A stretch of DNA of 64,000 nt. It comes from Lingula anatina. Taxonomy: Eukaryota > Brachiopoda > Lingulata > Lingulida > Lingulidae. Below, one piece after another: positions 1 through 11,934 of the stretch. Positions within the stretch are counted from its first letter, which is position 1. Every line of letters starts with the position of its first letter. The translations under genes were made by a program, and so were the position numbers. The stretch is taken from positions 98,226 through 162,225 of the forward strand of contig NW_019775757.1 in assembly GCF_001039355.2 (NCBI RefSeq), read 5' to 3'. The notes below the pieces were generated by a model that saw only the letters and a program-made list of their open reading frames with translations, made no database searches and was not told where the DNA came from.

Positions 1-253
1 AAAAAAAAAACACAACAACTCAAGTGTGATGCCCTGAAACCCCCTCCCTCCAATCATGTATCTGCAAGCCACAGATATCCTGAGTATCAGGGCACTGTAA
101 AGCTAGCTTGCTCACTATACCTTTTCATATGTTGGCTTTACAGTATTGCTTCAGTATTTCGGTATTGCTGATGTGGCTTAAATATGACATCAAGATCGAG
201 CTGGCAATTCCAAAATCTAGAGCCAAGGGAAGCCATGGAGAGCTACTGTTTAC

Positions 254-3200
254 CCACCCGGACACGGGATCTGCAACGATTCCTCTGGGTCGACTCAGCC
301 CAGAGGAGATGAGAATTCTGCGATTTCTGCCATCATAGTCTGCCACTTCGATGGTTTTGCGGCCAGCATCGGTCCAGTAGATGTGATTGGTTGTCCAATC
401 CACCGTCACCCCGTTCACCTCGGCCACATCTGAGGAGGAAATATAGTATAAGCCCACATTCAGCACCGGAAGATCTGTAAACTAACAGATCCGCGGATCA
501 AATATGGCCTACCCACTTGAAAAATTGCTGCATAATTCCCTAAGAGACACTGAAAAGATTATTTACAGGGATTATGCGGCAAGCTTTCAAGTGGGTCAGC
601 CATATTTTATACGTGGATCTGTTTGTCTGTGGATCAACTTTGATTGTGAATGTGGCCTAACAGTATATGAGGAGACAGAAGTGCGGAATTCTTCATATAC
701 AACCTTCCCATTCAGCAAATTCTCTTTTTAAATATTTACCTGGGAATGGTAGACTTTCAACCATTGAGAGCAGCAAATGGGGTAACAAAATTTTATTCCA
801 CTTTTTATTTATAAATTCCTTTTATTTCCAGTTGTTTATATTTTAATAGTTTTATTCTCTTGAAAGGAAATGATGAACGAATGTTTTTATATTCAATTGG
901 TTGGGATAACAACTGTTCATTTTAGCCAAATAATGTGGTAAGATGGTAAGCACAAATTCCAGCTGCAGAATTTATGATATTTCTTTGAGTTGTTTACAAA
1001 GTATTTATTATGAAATATGGATCTCATACAAAGAGTATTCCTTTAAGTATCTTATTTTCTCCATGTTTAAAGAGTAAATTCATATATTCCAGTTTTTACC
1101 AAAGATCAGTTTTTATCGAAGGGATTGGAGATTGGAGAAAAGAGAGATCCTGGAGAAAAACACTAGCTGTACTTATCTACCCTCTAGCCTTCTTTTTTTC
1201 TTTTTTCCTGCTACATATATATGCCAGCTACATATATATGCAAAAGCATTAACTAAATGTGATGCGAACCCAAGTGAAATACATGTTCCACTGCAATAGT
1301 GGGCATATATTGGAAAACAAATATGACAATTAGTACAATAAAAGGGGCTGTCAGTTTTCAGATTATTATAAATATCTTAGTCATATGTTCAGTTATGTTG
1401 ATTGTTCAGTTGACACAGTCAATATAAAACAGACACGTTTTGCTTGCCAACTTCCTTGTGCAATATAATAAAACAATCAGCAGATAAGTCATATGGTAAA
1501 AAAACAATAAAAGCCGTCAATTTACAAGTTAATTAAAATCATGTGTTCACCACTGCTGCTAACTGCTGATATAGTCATTATAACAGAAAGTAATTTTTTG
1601 CTGGCCAACTTCCTTGTACAGTTTAAAAAAAGAAGCAGCACACATGTCACTAAGTAAAGAAAACATATTATATGGAATGTTTTTAATTTCATGTTAGCAT
1701 GAAGTCCTATCTCATGATGAAGCAAAATACAAAAATAAATAAATAAATAAATAAATAAATAAATAGGGAAAAGCAGACAGATTTTCCAGTATTTCATAAA
1801 AAATGTTCCAAGGTATTAGGTTAAATTTTACAGTAACTAAGAAAAATACAAGATAATGAGAGTGAAAAGTGAGTGAGAAAAAAGACAGAACCAAAGAGGG
1901 GGAATATTCTTGAATATTCTAATGCCCTCATTTCTTATTTGTTCATAATATGCATAAATATAGATCTTAAAAATGATTATTTTACTTAAATTATAATATA
2001 AATCTTAATATAAATTCCACATAAAAGGGATACTTATGAAAATACTGTACTCATATACAGTACTAGTAACTACTCAGACTTTTCATTTTATAATAACAAG
2101 CCAACTAACTTTTCAAAACTTTTGAAGCAAATTTTTTTTTTTTTTTATAAACAGAACATTTTATGAAAATTCTTAATTTTATCTTGTTCAAATTTATTGA
2201 GTGTTTGTCATTTTAATCTAGTCTATTATCATGCAGGTTCAGTCACATGTCCTGCGCTGCAAGTAGTCAGTGCCAAGAAGCCATAAAAAACATGTGCACA
2301 GTGAGTGGTATTCTCTTTTTTCAAATAACACTCAGTGGCCTTTAAAACTTCCCTGTTGTTCTAACACGGCTTCACAGGATAGGTTTCAGTTTATGTACTC
2401 AGAAAAAGCAGCAGAGAAAAAACCCAACTAGTTAATTTTGCAACTCCATAAACCATAAGCTTCCCTCAGTGTACTGTGAAGCATGTAAATTATTCTGCCA
2501 TGTGCTTGAGATAAATTACCGCGAAATGAAATAATTTCAAAAAACATTTTTTTGTTATATGCTAATAAATATAGGGGTCATTTGATTAGAAACTTCATTA
2601 AGGTTCTTTCTCTCCTAGACACCTTTCCCCCAACCACAAAATTCTTTCATCTCTTTGTATTTGAAAATGAGATGAAATTAAAGAAGCAACTGTACCTTGA
2701 CCTTACCATCTCGAAAAAACAAAACAATTGGAAGCAAAAACTTGTATGGGGGGGAAACATATCACATGGGGGAAACTGATATTTTAATATTTTAAAAACA
2801 TTTAGCTATTTGGTCACAAGAGAAAATATGTTAAAACTGCCCCAGCTAGGAAAAATCTTACTGATCTCGTGGTTTAGAGAGAGAGAGAGAGAGAGAAAGA
2901 GACAGAGAGAGACCTTTCCTTCACATTCTATCTGGAAAAAAATTGCCATTACCACTGATAATCTTGACGCTGTGTGTGTTGTTCCAGACATAGATGCCTT
3001 TTTTTTCATAGCTGACATCAGACCAAAATACAAGATTTTCCTGGGCATCCACTGCTAAACCCACTGCTCTGCCAATCTGAAATTTAAACACACACAGAAG
3101 GTATTACAGTAAGCTATGAAATTTTAATTTCCTTAACAGGATTTAGTTCTGTGACTAACTAGTAATATAAGTACTAATAAACATATAAGGAAGGTTTTAA

Positions 3201-4127
3201 ATTATGAAATTAAGGGTTTTTTCTGACTAACTAGTAATATAAGTATTTATAACTTACTAAAAACATATAAGGGCAATCCGGTTAATTAGTATCAAAAATA
3301 AACTTAAAGGCTTTTAGATGACAAATTACCAGTAAAGACTTGTAATCATAATTATTTCTCATAAAAAAATAACTTGAAAAAGCACCATCACATTAAAGCA
3401 AGAAAAGTAATTCATGATTCCAGGAAAATACCAAATTCTAAATATTTTATTTATTTAATTTTTAAAAAAGCTGTTATTACCTGGTCACTTGGGATGTCCA
3501 GTGGGGTATGGACACCTGTCACTGGGTTAGACTGAAGGATGTGAGATCCATTGGTAATGTACAAAGTGTCTGAAAGGATTTTCCATTACATTCATTTACA
3601 TGTATATATGCATATGAAAACAAAAATAAAGATTTGCATTTTTTTAACCAGCTTAAAAATTAAATTGGAGGGGTTGGGGGTAAAAACTGCTTTGGGGCCC
3701 GGCTATTCTTTAGTAAAAAAAAATGCTCCCAATATTTTGATCTTATTTTTGGCGTTTTCCACTTTTTAAGCCCAATGTCAACTTTACCATAATTAATTTT
3801 ATGAACACAGAGACAACACCCAATCTGTCTCTCTCTAATTCTCTCCACCCCACCCCACCCCACCCCACCCCACCCCCCTCCCGCACACCCCCTTATTCCT
3901 CGTTTGCACAAGTACATGTACCCAACACACAATGCTCTCCAGTCCATGTGCAGACATCTAAAAATTCCTCCTCTACCGCCCCTCCCCCACCCTAAAATTT
4001 GTACCCACAGAAACTATAGCGTCCATGTACCGTACGTACCTTGTTCTGCCTGGGCCTGAGACCCCGATCCCAAACTCAGTACCATTAAATTGCAGCTGAT
4101 AAACGTGATAAAGGAAGCACTCTCCAT
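254..4127 (-). CDS. LDL-receptor class B (YWTD) repeat protein, N-terminal part
   Basis: Four exons join in phase on the minus strand: 4040-4127, 3481-3569, 2953-3076 and 254-429. They give 159 codons and then run off the left edge. The ATG at 4127 opens a hydrophobic leader of about 28 residues with small residues before the likely cleavage point, so a signal peptide is expected. A beta-propeller follows at once, with blades containing LVFWSD and IYWTDAG and the GLAVD and GIVADP turns typical of LRP-family YWTD repeats. Having the propeller directly after the signal peptide, with no LDL class A or EGF modules first, is the layout of LRP5/6-type Wnt co-receptors. Only about one and a half blades are visible, so nidogen-like or other YWTD proteins remain possible. 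All four donors and acceptors are canonical. The introns contain a MITE and simple repeats. Confidence 0.8.
452..656. repeat. Foldback MITE, family 2, copy 1
   Basis: About 205 bp inside intron 3 of the YWTD gene. The two arms, roughly 85 bp each, are imperfect inverted repeats. Both read inward through CAGATCC, AAATATGG and ACCCACTTGAAA. The outer ends are CCACATTCA and its complement TGAATGTGG. No coding capacity is seen, which is typical of a non-autonomous element. Confidence 0.7.
1733..1764. repeat. (AAAT)n microsatellite
   Basis: About eight uninterrupted AAAT units in the long intron. Confidence 0.9.
2876..2913. repeat. (GA)n microsatellite
   Basis: A run of GA dinucleotides with two interruptions, 40 bp from the donor of YWTD exon 3. 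Confidence 0.85.
3846..3878. repeat. (CCCCA)n microsatellite
   Basis: Six to seven CCCCA units in intron 1 of the YWTD gene. It is strongly C-rich on the plus strand and so G-rich on the transcribed strand. Confidence 0.85.
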
Positions 4128-4763
4128 GATTCGCCCTGTTAGCAGCCGCTACACACGGTTATGCCTATCGTTAAATCAGAGAGATCCGCATAACATGGGG
4201 AAAAAATGGAAGCCTCCGCTGCTTTTGTCCTACTTAAGACACCCGGTGAAGTATTTGCGGAAGTTGTTTTGAATGTCCTCAAGTTACACCGTTTACAGCG
4301 CCACCTGCGTGCGGCTTACAAAATTTGTCTGAACGAAAAATACCACGCCCTCTTTTGGCGTGAGTAAGACGCATTTTGTGTGACTCGCAGTTTGTATAGG
4401 GGCCTACTATAACAAGCAAGAAGGCAGAATCATAACATTTTTTATTAGGCGCCGTTTTTTATTCAGAGCTCTCCCATTAAAATGTCTAAAAATAAATTGA
4501 AGTTAGCAACCGCAATAGCTGATTAAAAAGTTTAAGGCTATTAGGCCTACATAAATTTGAATGTCTGCTTAGAAAAGAAGAGGGAGGAGGTTGATAGGCC
4601 CGACAAATAAAGACGGGGTAGCTAAAATACTATCACCAATATAGCTAGTAGAGCCAAGAAAATTGTGGGTAGCTAAAGCGACTTCTCAGAATAATAAAAT
4701 TGTAAAAATATCAAATATGTTTTCTGAAAAGAAAAACACAGCAAAATCCATGTTAATAGTCTC
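4128..4763. other. Intergenic region upstream of the YWTD gene
   Basis: Probable promoter and 5' UTR of the minus-strand YWTD gene on the left, and the 3' end of the PhyH gene on the right. There is no obvious TATA box and no further exon. Confidence 0.4.
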
Positions 4764-4769
4764 TTTATT
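4764..4769 (-). terminator. Poly(A) signal of PhyH gene 1
   Basis: AATAAA on the minus strand about 124 bp past the PhyH stop codon. Confidence 0.5.
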
Positions 4770-4892
4770 CCTTGTCGCACCTTTAAGTAGGATTATGGAA
4801 GGGGATTCACTTGGTTTGCAGTGCCTTTGTTACAATTTTTAAAAAATGGCACCGTGTCTTTGCTAATCTGCACAAGTTTTGTTAGTTTATTT

Positions 4893-7800
4893 TTATTGTT
4901 CTAATTTTCTCAGTGCCAAGTCTTCCTTTGGTCCACCGAAGTAGACTTTTCCTTGTATGTTCGTTTTACTGGGGCACTCTGTAATGGCCGAGTTCGACAC
5001 CTAGAAACGAAAATAATTAATCTAAATAATGTTCGTTTCGTTCTCCAAAAAATTCAAAATATAATAAATGGTTAAAGGCAACTTTAAATGAGGTCAAAAT
5101 TTTAAAATGACAAAGTTGTCGTTTATTTATCTATAAATGGTTATTTTTAAGTTATACTTTCCATGCGTTTAATCGTTCACTGTTATTATCATTTTAAATA
5201 AAACACAATCTGCATCATCAATCAATACCAGCCCCACTCACGCACTGTTAATGTATTTCTTTTTATTTTGAAAAGTATTGATCCTCATTTAATAAATTTA
5301 GAGACCTAATTCATTAATCTTTTTTCACCTTGTTAAGTGGATTCCCCCTCAAGGTATGTATTTTCTCATACACAGACGAATTGGTCACCCTGTTGTACGC
5401 CACCAGGTAAGCCAACCGTCGGTGCTGGCTACTGTTTTGGTCACTCCTATGCAGCAAATTACAGTGGAAGAAAATGGCGTCTCCGGGGTCAAGCTCCGCG
5501 TACATCAGTGGACACGCCCTCGAGAGATGACCGACGCGCTCCACGTCAGCGCCGACTTGGTCTCCTACCTTGACGTGGGCGATTCGCCCGGCATGATGCG
5601 ACCCGGGGAGGATCTGCGGTGAAACAGAGGACAGAGTTTTATTATAGCACCTTATTTTTAAAATCTCCTTGCGTAAAAACCGTGCATTAGCGAAGCGGTT
5701 GACAAAGATATGATGAGGGCCTGGTAATGGTATATGAAGAGGGCTAGGTCATATTCAGTAATGCGAAACTCGGAGCTAATAAATATTAAGATAATGCAAA
5801 GACTCAACAACAAAATCTTAATATTTTAACATACTCAGTAATTTTCTCCTCTAATTGCCCGCCGGGCAACTGAACATTTTTTCAACTGTGTTATAAACAA
5901 TTTAAGGATTGTTTGTCCTTTTTAGATATATTGTTTTAATGTTACGGATTCAATCAGTTTTGGCATTAATATGTCTGCCCATTTGGCAGCTTTGCTGCCT
6001 TTTTTTTTTTTTTTTTTTTTGCTTGAGCTAATCAAAAAATCCCTTGAGCCCACTGACCGGTTACATGCAAACGTTGCATTTCATTTAAATGTAATATTTT
6101 GGTAGAGGCATTTATTTCAAAATTTCTTAAAGATGCATTTTGGTTTTGGGAAAAAAGCCAAGTCCATGACATGAAACAAAATTATAGGTGAGCAAAAAAT
6201 CGTATACGACCTCTTGAGATTTTGCCTGTAGTTTGCTTGCCAAATGCACACCATTTTACCTTCAAACAGCCGTTGGTCTTGTCTGCCTTGTCCACTGCTA
6301 TCCACGCCGTCGCCATTTCCGGAAACAGAAACCCGTCTAGATACCAGTAACTGGAAAGAATTAACTTTTCTTGAAATCCGCGGTAGAACATTAAATAAAA
6401 GAAATAAAATAAAAGAAATTAAAGACTGTTAATTATTCAAAACATGCCAGTCCACAGGAAATCAGTCTTTGTCGACGTCGCAGGTTTGGCTGATTTTGCG
6501 GTTATATGGCAGTATTTTACCGGTATATTAGCAGAATACTGAAATTACTACTTTTCCCTCGGAGCAAAATCACACGAATTGAACAAGCTCATAATTCGAG
6601 AAAAATAATCTGTGCAAAAAAATTGATTCCTTAATTAATTCATTTTTCTAAAAAGTACAACATTATTTGTAAAATGACACATGTAACGATTGGAACAAAT
6701 TGTAAAATGCGCAGCAACGGTGTATATACATTTATGATCGGCAACCAGTCTTCTTATCTTGCAAGCGCGTCACCTACCCATAGTCCAGGTGCCAGATGTG
6801 AGCGCCCCCTGTGAACGGGTCTTTGATGACAACCTTGGCATGGTCGTGATACAACTCGCCACCAAGGAGCTAAACAACAACGAACAATATGCACATTATA
6901 TATTCATGGTAACCTTAGCTACGTAGGTTTTTGCCGGCGTCGACTTAAGATCGTCGTGACCCAGGTCGTGTCCTAAGCCCAACGTCGGATCGCCCACGGC
7001 ATGTTTTTCTCAACGTTTTAATTGGCTAACGTCATTACTCGCCTATCAGTGGTCAGCTACTGTTGGGTCAACAATACAATCCTTTTGCCGTAGCAAATTT
7101 ATTCCACTCCATTTTACTTAATAAATAAATTGTTTTATTATGAATTTGAACAAAAAAGGTTATGCTAATTTGAACCAAATGCAACACAACTCATGTGATA
7201 TAATCTTAATACGTTTTAGTAGGCCTGTCTCATATTCCTAATTCGCGTGCCTGTAAGACTTCACTAAGGTCTTGATATTGTGGATATTTTGTATCCCTTA
7301 TTATAGATACCTATATGAAAAAAATTACCTTCTCCATTGTTCCCGCCACTTTCTCGCTCCTGGCAACCAACCCCGTGATGTCATCCCCAGGGCGGTGCCA
7401 CAAGGTGGTGTTGGTGCGGCGTCCCTCCCCGTCGTCCCGACCGTAACTGAACGACTTAATACCCTCGTCCTGTTCAAACGCTTCCCTTAGCTTGCCAACT
7501 TCTTTGTGGTCTAAAAGGTTTCTGGTGATTTTTGATGAAAAATTGATATACTGTTGTAGATTTTATTACTATTTTTTAAAATTAAAAGTATGGACTTGGC
7601 TGTTTCATATCATACTATTCAAGCAACCCCTAGCATATATGATTCGGCTTGGTTTGATTGGGCTCCATTTGTAAATGAATAAATTTTGATAGGTGGAATC
7701 AATCAGTTTATAATAATTCTAGATCTGTATTTAAAAGTGTAACGTATTGGTGTTGTTTACAAGAGCAACTTTGAGAAAGCTTTTTTTAAGAAAAGACATG

Positions 7801-8455
7801 CAATTGACTAATGTGAAACACTCAGGTGTTGCATAGCACTTGGCCGTCTTTTTCAAACTGTGCTTTTAATTGGCTGGTGGAAAGGTTGTCTTGATAAGAG
7901 AATCCTGATAAAAACAACAGCAAATTTACTTTTACTCATATGCATATGGCAGTACCGGTACTAAAAATAAAAATGTGTTTTAACTGTTAATAATTCTGAG
8001 CATATGTGGCTAGTCATCTGTGTTACTTTGTATGTGAGTGTGTGTGTGGGGTGGGGGGGGGGGGAAGGGGGGAGGGGGGCGTGCTGTGCAGGGTGGTGCT
8101 TTTATGTTTGTGCACGTAAGGTAAAGAGAAAGGGGAGAGCGTGCATATACATCTACATGCACATGAGGGGACGTGCGCTTGGGTATATTAATTCTTTCTA
8201 CATATTTTGGTCACTCTGGTGAAATAGAAACAGTGGCCATTGCTTGCAATGTGCTGGGCCATATGTTACTGATGAAATCATTATTCATGTAACATTTTGA
8301 AAGTTTGTTTACGACCAGGTCGCGTCGCTTTTATAAATATAAAGCCTTAATAATTACCAATTCGATGTGCAGGTACATGTATAGTGATTTGAACTTACGA
8401 TCTATTTTTTTTTCTTACCATGTCTGTGAGTGGCTGGGCCTGTGTTGCTTGTCAT
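4893..8455 (-). CDS. Phytanoyl-CoA dioxygenase (PhyH) family oxygenase, copy 1 (possibly defective)
   Basis: Exons on the minus strand: 8419-8455 (ATG), about 7826-7904, 7329-7521, 6778-6869, 6260-6350, 5329-5613 and 4893-5000 (stop). Exon phases match copy 2, and exons 3, 4 and 5 have identical lengths (193, 92 and 91 bp). PhyH proteins are Fe(II)/2-oxoglutarate oxygenases. The metal-binding His-x-Asp is in IWHLDYG at the end of exon 4. The distal His and 2-oxoglutarate Arg are in LLHRSDQNSSQHRR of exon 6. The ILPGSH and DPGDAIFFH blocks are typical. The substrate is unknown; the sequence resembles animal proteins often named L-proline trans-4-hydroxylase-like. Oddity: the end of exon 2, where the family has Gly-Phe-Val/Ile-Val/Ile-Leu, reads DGQVLCNT then stop, and no phase-2 GT donor is present. 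The copy may be inactivated, mis-assembled or spliced unusually. Confidence 0.75.
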
Positions 8456-9347
8456 AATGCAGCCAGACTGTGAGTTGACTGATAAGCGGGGTTAAACCAA
8501 CAAGATAAGTTCGAAAACCGACCTGGTTGGATCACTAGTTCGCGTCTGTGGTATTCTGAACAGGTGTGTGGAAACAGTTCACGAGTGCATTATTATCTTC
8601 AGACTACTCACAAGCACGCGTCGTACGGCATTTGACGTCGGTTAGGTCATTTAAAAAACGCTACACGGTAAGATAAAACCTGTAGAAACGGAAAAGAGGT
8701 CATTTGCAAGATAAAAATAGCAAAACAAAACAAAAAAGGGTACAGTGTATCAGCACGTGGAACGGTCGTGCTATCGGTACAAACTGCTTTATGTACATTT
8801 AAGTAAACACTTGTAATCATTTGGTTCAAGTAGAGCATTCACCTCTCGATGCTTTTACAGGTAAGGCACCCATATATTTCTCTCATCCTAGTTAATTTTA
8901 TTTTTGTTAAAAGAAACATAAATATATGTAAAATGCATTACATGTATGTATTTTTAACGAGAGGAGCATGCAGGTTCAGCTGGTATGTCATAAACCGAGA
9001 ATTAGGCTCAAATTTTATATAAAAATGATTTCTTGTATGCAGAAATGTACCTTGTTCCAAGTTCACATACACAGGGTGTCCTAGCATAAATGTTTATAAA
9101 TTAAATGCCTTTCACGTTCTTGTTTTTTTTTTATTTATACTGGGACACACTGTATATGACAAAAAAAAAAAAATAATAATAACTGCCTGACGCGTTCTTA
9201 TATCACCAATTAAAAGCTTCACTGAATTAACCATATAAAATATGAAAATAACGAAAAGGTCATCATGTACAGTACTCTGTCTTTATATTTTAAAATATCT
9301 TAACGTTTACATTAACATTTTGCTATTACAGTTGGTCTTCGACCACT
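8456..9347. other. Intergenic region between PhyH 1 and acetyltransferase A
   Basis: A head-to-head interval of 0.9 kb that probably carries both promoters. A splice acceptor (TTACAG) lies 19 bp before the acetyltransferase ATG, so copy A may have a 5' UTR intron. A small mariner-type MITE lies at 9068-9157. Confidence 0.45.
9068..9157. mobile_element. Mariner-type MITE, short copy
   Basis: Inverted ends ACAGGGTGTCC and its imperfect complement GGGACACACTGT bound about 90 bp. CAGGGTG ends are common in Tc1/mariner-derived MITEs. There is no coding capacity. Confidence 0.5.
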
Positions 9348-10070
9348 ATGCCTCCAGCAATAGACCGCAGCAAGGTGATAATTCGGCCAATTTCTTCCAG
9401 CAAAACTGAGCAAAGATGGGTCTGGGAGATGGTTATTCGTAATTTGACGAATTGTGTCATACCAGGATTAGTAAAGAGAACCCTGGCGCAGCTGCCGGCC
9501 GCCGCGATTGCCGCCCCTGTCCTAGCTTTTCTGTGGTACGTCACGGGGAATGCTATTTTCTCGGTACTGGCAACTGTTATCTTCTGGGTAGTAATTAGTG
9601 TGGCCAACTGTTACATGGGAATATGGGGATGGGAGGCATGCTTTCAAGAGGAAAAGGCGAACCTGTACGAATACTACAACAGGCCCAAGTCAAGGTTTTG
9701 GGTGGCTGAGAACGCAGGGAGAATTTTGGGATCTGTGGCCATTGACAGGAAAACTGACGACGTTGCTGAACTAAAAAGAATGGTCCTGGAACCAGATTGC
9801 AGAGGGTCTGGAATAGCCAGTGATTTGGTAAAAACCGCCGTGGAGTTTTGCAAGGAGAGTGGTTACAAGGAGCTTTTCCTGTCGACATCTGAATTCCAGC
9901 TCAGCGCACGTGCCCTTTACGCCAAATGTGGATTTAAAGAAACTGATATTATCAGAAACCCTAGCGATTTTTATCTTACAACATTATATGTCCACATTTT
10001 TAGAATGACCTTGACCGAGGAAAAGATAAAGCCATTTGCCCATGTTATTTCTTGGCATAAGACGAATTAG
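9348..10070 (+). CDS. NAT8-like GNAT N-acetyltransferase, copy A
   Basis: Single coding exon, 240 residues. The N-terminal part contains a hydrophobic hairpin (about residues 48-64 and 68-90) that should anchor the protein in a membrane. A GNAT fold follows, with a core strand at RFWVAENAGRILGSVAI, the acetyl-CoA-binding loop RGSGIA at 152-157, and the ARALYAKCGF segment near the C terminus. This is the architecture of the NAT8/camello family, ER or Golgi membrane acetyltransferases that act on amino acid conjugates or lumenal lysines. The exact substrate cannot be read here. The ATG is chosen because MPPxIDRSKV is shared with copies B and C. It is the first of three tandem copies; a decayed PhyH exon lies downstream. 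AATAAA at 10467-10472 may end the transcript. Confidence 0.88.
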   Translation: MPPAIDRSKVIIRPISSSKTEQRWVWEMVIRNLTNCVIPGLVKRTLAQLPAAAIAAPVLAFLWYVTGNAIFSVLATVIFWVVISVANCYMGIWGWEACFQEEKANLYEYYNRPKSRFWVAENAGRILGSVAIDRKTDDVAELKRMVLEPDCRGSGIASDLVKTAVEFCKESGYKELFLSTSEFQLSARALYAKCGFKETDIIRNPSDFYLTTLYVHIFRMTLTEEKIKPFAHVISWHKTN

Positions 10071-10224
10071 TGAAAATATAATACAGTAATTTCTTCTGTC
10101 TTCTGTCCCTTTTTTGTTTAATGCAATAGTCTCCGTTGAACATTGCTTTATATTTTAATTCAGGGCCTGGGCAACGAATGTATTCTTGATCTCAAAATAT
10201 TTCATGCCGAAGAATACTTTTAAG

Positions 10225-10850
10225 TTAAAACAGGTCATATGCATTATGACTTTGAGGCCTGCATGGAACGAGGTTATTTTTTTAAACATTATTTGATTCT
10301 TGAATTTGGCACCGAGATAAAGAAATTTGCTTTAGGTGTCACTTTGTATTGCCTTCTAAAAAGACATTCCAGGCGCACTGAGTTTCAGCCTTGTCATCTC
10401 TCGACATTCTGACATTAAGTGAGTCTATATATGATCTTTATCATTTTTACTTTATGAAAACAGAATAATAAAACAAGTTAAAATATAAAATGTTTAGCTA
10501 GAAATTGTTAAATATCTCCTAGTTCATAAAGTATAATGAATATTTAAACTAACGGAAAAAATATATTTTGACATACTGATAGTCCAATATAATATAAGGT
10601 ACTCACAATATACAATATACAAAAAATATATTACCAATTTGAACAAGTAACCACTGTATCAATTGGGAGCATGCATTCTTGTATAACTCTACAATGCGTA
10701 CTATCAACAGTGAAACTCCGGCAAGAGTAAGACCACTCAATTGTCCGAGTCCCATTTGTTATCCAAATAACAATGTTGCAAAACAGAGTGAGGATAAGCA
10801 CTGTGCCGCGGACACCAATGAGATATTTGAAACAATTTTAAGCTGTGGGA
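10225..10850 (-). pseudogene. Decayed PhyH relic behind acetyltransferase A
   Basis: 10235-10320 aligns closely with the last exon of PhyH copy 2 (15620-15712), including the 20-base match TTGATTCTTGAATTTGGCAC. The minus-strand acceptor AG has changed (CTAG to CTCG), and the frame stops after VPNSRIK. A weaker resemblance to the penultimate PhyH exon is seen at about 10735-10850. This is a remnant of a lost PhyH gene in the same tail-to-tail position that PhyH 2 holds behind copy C. Confidence 0.65.
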
Positions 10851-11454
10851 ACTGCACATTCTACTAAGAATAGAAAAGGAACTCCTCAAAACTGAAGACC
10901 AAGACGCCAATGCAGAAAGCCTAATGATCTTAAAGACTGTCATTTACAAGTTTTTTTTTACTGTGAACATGTGAATTCGCTTTCTAAAGACTTTTTACAT
11001 TGAATTCAGAAATCACTGCACTTTTTGTGTTTGTATGCACATTTATGCATTGTCTTCATTGGCATTATCAGAACATTTGTTATTTTCTTGTGCTCTTGTA
11101 TTCAAAAGTTTAGTATTTGGTTTTTAAAAGGATAATGTTAATGTATAATTTAAAGTTTCAAGTTTGTTTACATGGTTACAGACTTAAGAAAATATTGTTA
11201 ACAAAAACTTCATTTTGTTGATAGACTATTTTCTATTGTGGAATGGAGAACTGTACCCGGTAGGGCCTATATCCTTGATGTGACACTGTTTTAAATGAAA
11301 GTCATCAATGCATTGTTTATATGCTTGTGAAAACCTGGTTACAAGAACATTCCATTGGCTTTAATCAGTAAAGATGTAAGCACGAGACAGATCACACTTT
11401 AGTTAAGTAACAACATTTGTATTTTTGAAATTTGTCATACCTCTACTCAATATG

Positions 11455-11773
11455 NNNNNNNNNNNNNNNNNNNNNNNNNNNNNNNNNNNNNNNNNNNNNN
11501 NNNNNNNNNNNNNNNNNNNNNNNNNNNNNNNNNNNNNNNNNNNNNNNNNNNNNNNNNNNNNNNNNNNNNNNNNNNNNNNNNNNNNNNNNNNNNNNNNNNN
11601 NNNNNNNNNNNNNNNNNNNNNNNNNNNNNNNNNNNNNNNNNNNNNNNNNNNNNNNNNNNNNNNNNNNNNNNNNNNNNNNNNNNNNNNNNNNNNNNNNNNN
11701 NNNNNNNNNNNNNNNNNNNNNNNNNNNNNNNNNNNNNNNNNNNNNNNNNNNNNNNNNNNNNNNNNNNNNNNNN
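11455..11773. other. Assembly gap
   Basis: 319 consecutive N within the spacer between acetyltransferase copies A and B. Open frames that cross it are meaningless. Confidence 0.99.
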
Positions 11774-11934
11774 ATGATTGTGTTAGTTGAGACTGTAATC
11801 TCATTGTGATGTTTCCCATGATGCGTCAGTAGAAATGGTTCTTATGTGATTGTTTCCAAATACCCTATTGCTGTTTCCTACCGTGTCGCGCTATCTGGTC
11901 TATAAAACAAGAAACAAGATCAACATACAGCACA

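Larger units (their letters stand above)
430..2952. other. Long intron of the YWTD gene
   Basis: A 2.5-kb AT-rich intron. Apart from the family 2 MITE and an (AAAT)n run at about 1733-1764, nothing gene-like is visible. The open frames here are short, low complexity and without splice support. Confidence 0.6.

Noticed and set aside
11403-11819. Open frames spanning the N gap
   Set aside because: They consist of unknown bases and carry no coding evidence.
11901-11907. TATAAAA before acetyltransferase B as a TATA box
   Set aside because: It is only 34 bp from the ATG, leaving almost no 5' UTR. Copy C has CTATGAA at the same place, so the motif is not conserved.
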